From contig CAYWBO010000004.1 in assembly GCA_964456625.1 (NCBI GenBank), positions 1 through 64,000 on the forward strand: a stretch of 64,000 nt of DNA, written 5' to 3'. A program made the translations under genes and the position numbers. Shown here in pieces: positions 42,481 to 49,290 of this stretch. Below the pieces are notes generated by a model. It saw nothing but the letters and a program-made list of their open reading frames with translations. It had not been told where the DNA came from and did not search any database. This DNA is from Sulfidibacterium sp964456625 (GTDB taxonomy: Bacteria > Bacteroidota > Bacteroidia > Bacteroidales > F082). The stretch's first letter is position 1, and every line of letters begins with the position of its first letter.

Positions 42481-42530
42481 CTGTTTTAGCATTCTTTTTA
42501 CGTGGTTGCAATCAATCAAATCTTTCCACT
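42481..42530 (-). ncRNA. SAM-II/SAM-V-class riboswitch candidate in metK leader
   Basis: On the minus strand a GTGG arm (42526-42529) pairs with CCAC (42502-42505), closing a loop that contains GATTTGATTGATTGCA. It is followed by GTAAAAAGAA and TGCTAAAA (42484-42491). The order GAUUU, AUUGCA, stem, A-rich stretch, UGCUAAA is the conserved core of SAM-II and SAM-V pseudoknot riboswitches. A T6 tract (42475-42480) follows the core at once. The loop segment TTGATTG (42513-42519) can alternatively pair with CAATCAA at 42462-42468, a possible expression platform. Confidence 0.7.
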
Positions 42531-42556
42531 ACTATTTCGTTCTATGAACGTGGGGA

Positions 42557-42564
42557 CAAAGATA
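42557..42564 (-). promoter_or_regulatory. -7 element of metK
   Basis: TATCTTTG on the minus strand matches TAnnTTTG. It sets the transcript start near 42550, giving a leader of about 130 nt that includes the whole riboswitch candidate. Confidence 0.6.
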
Positions 42565-42614
42565 GTAAAACTTTTTTACAGAACGTTTCTAATTAACGGC
42601 ACCTGCCTTCATCA

Positions 42615-43532
42615 TTATTTTCCTGCCGTAAGTTCTCTGAAAATTTCTTCCATTTTCTGCTCTATCCTGGAAAAAGACAGGATATTCAGATTCTGTGCAA
42701 CGGCAAATTTAAAAACAGATTCCCGAATATCTTTTCCCTCCTCAGAAGCGATGATCCACTCTTTTCCAGACACCGGTTCAACCTTTTGCACAAAGGGGAT
42801 CTCCAAAAGCAAAGCGGCTGTAATCGTTTCTTTCAGCTCCAATTTATATCGTAAGCCGAAAGTTTTTGATGCAGCAAATTCTTCGATGCTTTGGTCCGCT
42901 ACAATTTGTCCATGGTTGATGATCACAACGCGGCTGCACATGGCCTCTACCTCCTGCATAATATGCGTGGAAAGTAATACCGTTTTTTCTTTTCCAATGT
43001 TGGAAATGACCGACCGGATTCCAGGAAGCTGGATCGGATCCAAACCGGAGGTCGGCTCATCGAGAATTAAAACTTCAGGGTCGTGGATCAAAGCCTGGGC
43101 AAGACCCACACGCTGGCGGTAACCCTTGGATAAAGCGCCTATTTTTTTGTTTTGCTCCGGTCCTAAGCCTGTCAGTTCTATTATCTCGCTAACGCGATTC
43201 ATGTTTTTACGTCCTCCGGGATACATTTCGTACACAAAACGCAAATATTCCTTCACATACATTTCGGGATACAGCGGGTTGTTCTCCGGCAGGTATCCCA
43301 CCCATTGTCTGATCTGTAATGAATGATCCCTGACATTGATTCCCTGAAGGGAGATATCGCCTCCATCTGGCGATAGAAAAGAAGTAAGCAGTTTCATCAA
43401 CGTAGACTTCCCGGCGCCATTGGGTCCCAACAATCCTACAACTTCTCCCCGATCGATACTGATACTGACCTGATCCAACGCTTTCTGGTTTCCGTAGAAT
43501 TTGGAAACTCCTTTAATCTCAACGACACTCAT
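42615..43532 (-). CDS. gldA: GldA-like ABC transporter ATP-binding protein
   Basis: 305 residues from the ATG at 43530-43532. It contains Walker A GPNGAGKST, Q-loop LPENNPLYPEM, signature LSKGYRQRVGLAQAL, Walker B VLILDEPTSGLDP and the switch His in STHIMQEV. The C-terminal 90 residues form the extra domain seen in GldA, which works with permease and auxiliary subunits GldF and GldG in gliding Bacteroidota. Those partners are not in this window, so the assignment rests on sequence alone; a generic NatA-type exporter ATPase is the alternative. The 69-residue extension in the longer ORF is not conserved in character and is rejected. Confidence 0.82.
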   Translation of the reverse strand: MSVVEIKGVSKFYGNQKALDQVSISIDRGEVVGLLGPNGAGKSTLMKLLTSFLSPDGGDISLQGINVRDHSLQIRQWVGYLPENNPLYPEMYVKEYLRFVYEMYPGGRKNMNRVSEIIELTGLGPEQNKKIGALSKGYRQRVGLAQALIHDPEVLILDEPTSGLDPIQLPGIRSVISNIGKEKTVLLSTHIMQEVEAMCSRVVIINHGQIVADQSIEEFAASKTFGLRYKLELKETITAALLLEIPFVQKVEPVSGKEWIIASEEGKDIRESVFKFAVAQNLNILSFSRIEQKMEEIFRELTAGK

Positions 43533-43763
43533 AGCTGCTTTTCTTAACTGCAAAAGTAATTTTTTGTATGGAACGAAGAACATGGACGTTAATTGTTGAC
43601 CCCACAAGGAAAGTAGTTTATTTTCAAGATATTTTTTCTCTTCCAAAGGCTCCTCAAACCTTTGCATTGGCCAAATTGTGAACTTTCCCGAGCCGGGACA
43701 GATACAAAAGGCCCTCGGTTTCCATTTCACAAATGACAATACTATTCCGTTTGAATTACGTTT

Positions 43764-43771
43764 TATATTTG
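43764..43771 (+). promoter_or_regulatory. -7 element of GH31-GH13 operon
   Basis: TATATTTG is a perfect match, 37 bp before the GH31 ATG. No LacI-type GCAAACGTTT site is seen between it and the gene. Confidence 0.5.
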
Positions 43772-43808
43772 TAACTTAAATAAATTTCAAGAGCTAATTC
43801 ATCTCCTC

Positions 43809-46235
43809 ATGAAAAAAATTCTATTCGTTTTTATCGCATTTTTTCTCCCCTTCCCCATGATGGCACAACAAAAGCAAGGAAAGAGCCTGGGCAATTTCGA
43901 AAGACTTAATAAAAAAGGACAGGTTTTCACATTCAAAACCACGGATGGTACAGCAAGGGTCACACTTTTCAGCCCTACAATCTTTAAAATCTCCCTCTGG
44001 GATAAAACATACCGTGATTTGCCCTCCTACGCAGTCATAGCAATGCCAGAAAAGGTAGACTTTACCTTCCGGGAAAATAAAGATGACTTTATCATCAGGA
44101 CCGATTCTTTGGAACTTCAGATCACAAAGTCCCCATTGAGATTCACCTTTAAAACTCCTGATGGAAAAGTCATCAATCAGGACGATCCGATGGGAACCTA
44201 CTGGTTAAACGGGAAACTTTTCTGTTTTAAAAAGCTTTTTACTGATGAAAAATTCATTGGTTTGGGAGAGAAAACCGGCAACCTGAACCGAAGAGGATCT
44301 GCCTACACCAACTGGAACACCGACAATCCGAATTACGAAAATTGGAGCGACCCGTTATATTCCACCATTCCTTTTTACATGGGCATTCATAACGGGCTGA
44401 ATTATGGCATTTTTGTGGATAACACCACCAAGAGTGTTTTCAATTTTGGGGCCGGAAATAACCGTTTTTCCTATTTCTCAGTAGACGACGGTCAGGTAAG
44501 TTATTATTTCATTTATAACCAGCATGTATCCGGGATTCTTAAAGACTACACACACCTTACCGGACGCATCAAGATGCCGCCCATTTGGGGATTGGGATTT
44601 CAACAATGCCGTTGGGCGTATTATCCTGACAAAGAAGTTATGGAAGTTGCCAATACTTTCCGTGACAAGCATATCCCGCTGGACGTCATCTATCTTGACA
44701 TCAAATACATGGATGCCTATAAAGTCTTTACCTGGAGTCCGGAAGGTTTTCCGCATCCGGCACAACTTGTTGAGAATTTAAAGAAAATGGGCATTCATAC
44801 GGTCGTCATTATCGACCCCGGGATAAAAGTCGAAAAAGGATATAAAGTTTATGATGAAGGCGTAAAGAACAATTATTTCATCAAATATCCTGATGGTACC
44901 AACTACACCGGACAGGTGTGGCCGGGTTGGTGCAACTTCCCGGATTTTACCAATCCTGAGGTCAGAACCTGGTGGGGAGAACAATTTAAAACACTGGTTG
45001 ACAAAGGAGTATCCGGGTTCTGGAACGACATGAATGAAATTGCTACCTGGGGAAAAGATGTGCCGCCCATCATTCAAATGGATTGGGAAGGAAAACATGT
45101 TTCCTACCTTACCGGCAAGAATGTTTACGGAATGCAAATGGCACGGGCCACTTACGAAGGAGCCCGGAAACTCATGGACGGCAAACGCCCGCTGGTGATA
45201 ACCCGGGCCGGATATGCCGGTTTACAACGCTATACGGCTATTTGGACCGGCGACAACCATGCCACCGACGACCATATGTTATTGGGTATCCGGTTGGTAA
45301 ACAGCTTTGGATTGTCCGGCGTTCCGTTCACCGGTGATGACGTGGGAGGCTTTCAGGGAAATGCCACGCCCGAACTTTATGCAAGATGGGTGAGCATCGG
45401 TACTTTTTGCCCCTTTTTCAGAGTACACTCGACTCTTAACTCCGACAGATCAGAACCCTGGTCATACGGAGAAGCCACAAGGGCACTGGCTACTCATTTT
45501 ATTGATTTGCGATATCACCTAATTCCTTATATTTATTCAGCATTTTATGAAGCTTCCCAAAACGGAATGCCGGTGCAGAGAAGCCTGAGCATTGAATACA
45601 CAAAGGACACCGCCATTTACAATCCGGAATATGACAATCAGTATTTGTTCGGCCCCTCATTGTTGGTAATTCCGGCAAGAAGTACTCAGGAGGCCGTAAA
45701 AGCTTATCTCCCGAAAGGAAAATGGTATTCATTTTACACGGATCAGAAATTCAACGGAAAGAAGGCATTCTTAACGCCCAGCCCGCTGAACAAACTGCCG
45801 GTTTTTGTGAAAGCCGGTGCCATCATTCCGATTCAGAAACTGGTCCAGAACACAGGCGAAAATCCGGGTGACACCCTGGAAATTCATATTTACGCCGGAG
45901 ACGGAGACACCCATTATGTGTATTATGAAGACGACGGGGCTACTTATAACTATGAAAAAGGAGACTATTTCAAACGGGAAATAACTTATGAAGGTAACAA
46001 GCGGAAGATTGTCCTCAACGCGCCTGAAGGCTCTTTCCAAACAAAGTTCAAAGTTTTGCGCTTTGTTTTCCACGGATTTGGGAATTCCGTCAGGAAGGTT
46101 TTTGTAAATGGAACGGCAAAAACGCCGGGAACAAGCCCAAAATCTTTATATTTGGCTAAATATCAAAATCCTGATGACGGCATTCTGACTTTTACATGTC
46201 CAAACAATGATCAAAAAATAGTGCTCAACTGGTAA
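43809..46235 (+). CDS. Secreted glycoside hydrolase family 31 (alpha-glucosidase type)
   Basis: 808 residues. Signal peptide MKKILFVFIAFFLPFPMMA. An N-terminal beta-sandwich (about 30-250) includes FIGLGEKTGNLNRRG. The catalytic barrel carries the nucleophile Asp407 in GFWNDMNE and acid/base Asp482 in IWTGDNHA, with FTGDDVGGF and RVHSTLNSDRSEPW as further family motifs. A C-terminal beta domain and a DUF5110-like region complete it. Activity is expected on alpha-glucosides from starch or related glucans in the periplasm or at the surface. It is followed 13 bp later by a GH13 gene, and the two form an operon. Confidence 0.93.
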   Translation: MKKILFVFIAFFLPFPMMAQQKQGKSLGNFERLNKKGQVFTFKTTDGTARVTLFSPTIFKISLWDKTYRDLPSYAVIAMPEKVDFTFRENKDDFIIRTDSLELQITKSPLRFTFKTPDGKVINQDDPMGTYWLNGKLFCFKKLFTDEKFIGLGEKTGNLNRRGSAYTNWNTDNPNYENWSDPLYSTIPFYMGIHNGLNYGIFVDNTTKSVFNFGAGNNRFSYFSVDDGQVSYYFIYNQHVSGILKDYTHLTGRIKMPPIWGLGFQQCRWAYYPDKEVMEVANTFRDKHIPLDVIYLDIKYMDAYKVFTWSPEGFPHPAQLVENLKKMGIHTVVIIDPGIKVEKGYKVYDEGVKNNYFIKYPDGTNYTGQVWPGWCNFPDFTNPEVRTWWGEQFKTLVDKGVSGFWNDMNEIATWGKDVPPIIQMDWEGKHVSYLTGKNVYGMQMARATYEGARKLMDGKRPLVITRAGYAGLQRYTAIWTGDNHATDDHMLLGIRLVNSFGLSGVPFTGDDVGGFQGNATPELYARWVSIGTFCPFFRVHSTLNSDRSEPWSYGEATRALATHFIDLRYHLIPYIYSAFYEASQNGMPVQRSLSIEYTKDTAIYNPEYDNQYLFGPSLLVIPARSTQEAVKAYLPKGKWYSFYTDQKFNGKKAFLTPSPLNKLPVFVKAGAIIPIQKLVQNTGENPGDTLEIHIYAGDGDTHYVYYEDDGATYNYEKGDYFKREITYEGNKRKIVLNAPEGSFQTKFKVLRFVFHGFGNSVRKVFVNGTAKTPGTSPKSLYLAKYQNPDDGILTFTCPNNDQKIVLNW

Positions 46236-46248
46236 AAAATCGAATATC

Positions 46249-47649
46249 ATGAAAAACAAATTTTTTTCAATATTTTCGCCGACTTTAATGGGATTGCTTC
46301 TGGCAGCATTCACATTAAATGCACAAACTGTTAACAATCAAAAAGAAAAAATGAACGAACCCCTCATAACTCAGGTGAAACATCCTGTCTGGAGCATCAA
46401 GGCAAACATCTATGAAGTAAACATCCGACAATATACGCCCGAAGGGACTTTCAAAGCCTTCGAAGCCAGCCTGCCGCGACTGGAGAAAATGGGTGTAAAG
46501 ATTTTATGGATCATGCCTGTTAATCCTATCGGAGAAAAAAACCGGAAGGGCGGCGAAGGAAGCCTTGGAAGCTATTATTCGGTAAAGAATTACACGGAAG
46601 TCAATCCTCATTTTGGAACGTTGCAGGATTTTAAAGATCTGGTAGCTGATGCTCACAAAAGGGGAATGCACGTGATCCTTGACTGGGTTGCCAACCATAC
46701 GGCATGGGACAATCCGTGGGCCACAGAACATCCCGACTGGTATAAACATAACGACAAGGGAGAACTTGTTTCTCCGTTCGACTGGACAGACGTTATTCAG
46801 CTGAATTACAAAAATCAGCAGCTTCGCAAGGCCATGATCGACGCCATGAAATACTGGGTGAAAAATGCGGATATCGATGGCTTTCGCTGCGATGTTGCAG
46901 GCATGGTTCCAGTAGATTTCTGGGACGAAGCCCGCAAAGAACTGGATGCCATCAAACCGGTTTTCATGCTGGCTGAAGATGAAGACAACACGGCCCTCAT
47001 GAAAAATGCTTTCGATATGAATTATACCTGGAAAATGCTGAAACTTGACAATGCTATTGCCCAGGGAAAACAGCATGCATCTGATCTGTGGGGATATATG
47101 AAATGGGAAAATGAGACATACGGTCCCAATGTTTACCGGATGTATTTTACCAGCAACCACGACGAAAATACATGGAGCGGAACGGCTTTTGAACGGCTGG
47201 GTGACGCTTTTAAAGCTTTTACGGTAATGGATTACACCATTCCCGGTTTTCCGTTGATTTACAATGGGGAAGAAGCCGGAAGCAACAAAAGACTTCGCTT
47301 TTTCACCAAAGACACCATCGACTGGAGTCATAATACGTACGAAGACTTTTATACTACACTTAACAAGTTCAAAGCAGAGAATCAGGCCCTGTGGAACGGT
47401 TCTGAAGGTGGAAAACTGGTTCCGCTTTCAAAAGGAATCAACCAGTCCGTATTCGCATTTTATCGCGAAAAAGGAGACAACCAGGTAGTTGTAATTCTGA
47501 ATTTGAGCCCGACCGCACAGGAATTTAAAGTTGAAAACCAAGCGATTCAAGGAAAATATCACGAATTATTCAGCGGTCAAAAAATCCGTATCCACAGCGA
47601 TTGGGTTTTCAAGCTGAAACCCTGGCATTATGTTGTTTTATACAAATAA
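46249..47649 (+). CDS. Secreted GH13 alpha-amylase family enzyme
   Basis: 466 residues. An N-terminal signal segment (FFSIFSPTLMGLLLAAFTLNA) is followed by a (beta/alpha)8 barrel. The catalytic residues are Asp215 (IDGFRCDVAG), Glu243 (FMLAEDEDN) and Asp305 (TSNHDENTW); the region I motif is DWVANHTAWDNPW. A small C-terminal beta domain ends the protein. It probably cleaves alpha-1,4-glucan oligosaccharides in the periplasm. It is the second gene of the GH31-GH13 operon and lies just upstream of the LacI regulator gene. Confidence 0.93.
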   Translation: MKNKFFSIFSPTLMGLLLAAFTLNAQTVNNQKEKMNEPLITQVKHPVWSIKANIYEVNIRQYTPEGTFKAFEASLPRLEKMGVKILWIMPVNPIGEKNRKGGEGSLGSYYSVKNYTEVNPHFGTLQDFKDLVADAHKRGMHVILDWVANHTAWDNPWATEHPDWYKHNDKGELVSPFDWTDVIQLNYKNQQLRKAMIDAMKYWVKNADIDGFRCDVAGMVPVDFWDEARKELDAIKPVFMLAEDEDNTALMKNAFDMNYTWKMLKLDNAIAQGKQHASDLWGYMKWENETYGPNVYRMYFTSNHDENTWSGTAFERLGDAFKAFTVMDYTIPGFPLIYNGEEAGSNKRLRFFTKDTIDWSHNTYEDFYTTLNKFKAENQALWNGSEGGKLVPLSKGINQSVFAFYREKGDNQVVVILNLSPTAQEFKVENQAIQGKYHELFSGQKIRIHSDWVFKLKPWHYVVLYK

Positions 47650-47760
47650 CAGCGTTCAACAAAAAAAGAGCTGATCACTTATTTGTTTATCAACAGGTTA
47701 ATTAATTTCCCCTGCGATAGAAATTTGAAAATAATATTTTGCAAAAGTTTATGAAAATGA

Positions 47761-47807
47761 AAATGTAAATACAGTTGTTTACATTTCAAAAATTTACAGT
47801 ATTTTCG
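47761..47807 (+). promoter_or_regulatory. lacI-family gene promoter with inverted repeat
   Basis: A TTG at 47775-47777 and TATTTTCG at 47800-47807 (7 of 8) are 22 bp apart. The -33 region is enclosed by a perfect 9-bp inverted repeat, AAATGTAAA (47761-47769) and TTTACATTT (47778-47786). This differs from the GCAAACGTTT sites elsewhere, so another regulator or a second mode of control is implied. Confidence 0.45.
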
Positions 47808-47822
47808 TTGTCTAAAGATGCT

Positions 47823-48830
47823 ATGAAAAAACAAGTTACCATAAAAGACATTGCTGAAAAACTTGGACTTTCGGTTTCCACAGTTTCGAGAGCGCTTAAA
47901 GACCATCCCGACATCAGTCTGAAGACCAGGGAGGCCGTAAAACAACTGGCTAAATTGCTGGGTTACAAGCCCAATCTGATTGCGTTGAATCTGAAAAACA
48001 GCAAGACCAATACGATCGGACTTTTGATTCCGGAGACACAACATTACTTCTTTTCGACCATCATCAACGGGATCGAAGAAGTTGCCTACGAAAACAATTA
48101 CAACGTAATGGTTTTCCAGTCCAACGAATCTTACCTGCGCGAAGTACTGAATACCCAAACATTACTCTCCAACAGGGTGGATGGAATTCTTGCATCTTTT
48201 TCCAAGGAAACCCGTGACTTTGCTCATTTCCAACAGATCATAGAGAACGAAATTCCACTTGTTTTTTACGACCGGATCGTGAAAGGTATGCATGCCGATA
48301 CGGTTTCTGTGGATGATTATACCGGAGCCTATCAGGCTGTTTGTCATCTGATTGAACGCGGATGTAAACGCGTGGCCATCTATTCTGCACCACAGCATTT
48401 GCTGATCGGACAAAATCGCATGAAGGGATACAGGGATGCCCTTGAAAAATATGGGATGCCTTTCACCAACGATCTCGTTTATCCCTGCGATACTTACGAC
48501 GATTCCATCAAGATCTCAAGAAGCGTACTGAAGAAAAAAGACCGTCCTGACGGGATATTCACCGTCAACGACATGACGGCTTTGGGTGCTATGAAAGTGG
48601 CCCGTCAGCTGAAGATCGAGATCCCGGAAGATTTGAAAATTGTCGGTTTTGAAAACAGCCTCAGCGCTTCCATTTGCGATCCTGAATTATCCACGGTCGA
48701 TCAGTTTGGATTCTCCATGGGAAAGACCGCAACCCGGATCCTGCTCAGAAGAATTCAGGAAGACGTGTATGATTACGAACCGGAGCACGTTGTCATCAAG
48801 ACCCAGTTCATCGAAAGGGGCACCAGCTAG
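47823..48830 (+). CDS. LacI-family transcriptional regulator of the starch locus
   Basis: 335 residues from the ATG at 47823; the upstream TTG start lies in the promoter. The LacI helix-turn-helix is VTIKDIAEKLGLSVSTVSRAL with hinge YKPNLIALNLKN. The periplasmic-binding-like effector domain follows (IGLLIPETQHYFFSTIINGI, DGIFTVNDMTALGAMKVAR, KIVGFENSLSASICDPELS). The ligand is probably a maltodextrin or glucose derivative given its neighbours. Three palindromes with LacI-type centres (AAACGTTT) occur within 14 kb. It is flanked by the GH13 gene upstream and a terminator 60 bp downstream. Confidence 0.92.
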   Translation: MKKQVTIKDIAEKLGLSVSTVSRALKDHPDISLKTREAVKQLAKLLGYKPNLIALNLKNSKTNTIGLLIPETQHYFFSTIINGIEEVAYENNYNVMVFQSNESYLREVLNTQTLLSNRVDGILASFSKETRDFAHFQQIIENEIPLVFYDRIVKGMHADTVSVDDYTGAYQAVCHLIERGCKRVAIYSAPQHLLIGQNRMKGYRDALEKYGMPFTNDLVYPCDTYDDSIKISRSVLKKKDRPDGIFTVNDMTALGAMKVARQLKIEIPEDLKIVGFENSLSASICDPELSTVDQFGFSMGKTATRILLRRIQEDVYDYEPEHVVIKTQFIERGTS

Positions 48831-48889
48831 ACCTTATCGGGAGCCTTATCAGACCGAACATTCAGTCATATCTTCTTAAAAACACAGAC

Positions 48890-48922
48890 ATTCCTGCTAA
48901 ATTTAGCAGGAATTGTTGTTTT
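48890..48922 (+). terminator. Terminator of lacI-family gene
   Basis: Perfect 12-bp arms (48890-48901 and 48902-48913) around ATTCCTGCTAAA, followed by a T-rich stretch. Confidence 0.8.
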
Positions 48923-49182
48923 ATGCGGTGAAAACACGTGAATCTCAGATTGATAAATCTATAATTGCAAACGTTTTAAATAGGTTATCTCGCAACAGGT
49001 CCGGGGTAAAATCCGTTATTATTATCCATTGGCATTGGAAAAGCGTATAATTTGGGTTTTTTATGCCGACCTTTGGTTTTGAATTCTTGAGGGAGACTTT
49101 GAGAATTTGGTCGCTCGCAAGCCAACGATCAATTTCTTTAACGGTTTGTAGAGAGATAAGCTGTAATTGTCCATTCAAAAAG
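48923..49182. other. Region with an orphan operator and degenerate ORF
   Basis: Between the lacI and the 49183 terminators there is no convincing gene. A 77-codon minus-strand frame (48945-49178) includes VKEIDRWLASDQILKVSLKN. A second minus-strand frame overlaps its end and reads KPKLYAFPMPMDNNNGFYPG before a stop at about 48990, as if one gene had suffered a frameshift. I do not recognise either. A LacI-type palindrome lies at its left end. Confidence 0.4.
48965..48979. promoter_or_regulatory. LacI-type operator candidate 1
   Basis: TTGCAAACGTTTTAA contains the core GCAAACGTTT also found at 52341 and 61893. LacI-family proteins bind palindromes with a central CG. It lies 135 bp after the regulator's own stop, with no obvious promoter beside it. 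Confidence 0.55.
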
Positions 49183-49206
49183 CCCTGAATCCTTCAGGGT
49201 TTTTTG
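49178..49206. terminator. Intrinsic terminator after the orphan-operator region
   Basis: CCCTGAA (49183-49189) and TTCAGGG (49193-49199) form a 7-bp stem with a 3-nt loop, followed by T6 on the plus strand. An A5 run on its left gives a weaker T-tail on the minus strand. Confidence 0.75.
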
Positions 49207-49235
49207 TTTTATACAGATTCCCTATTTCAGAGGAC

Positions 49236-49270
49236 AAAAAAAATCCGGAAACCTGACGATTCCCGGATTT
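49236..49270 (-). terminator. Terminator of the multidomain amylase gene
   Basis: On the minus strand AAATCCGG (49263-49270) pairs with CCGGATTT (49241-49248), and the stem runs into a T8 tract. It begins 21 bp after the amylase stop. Confidence 0.75.
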
Positions 49271-49290
49271 AAAACAAAATTCTCAATTAA

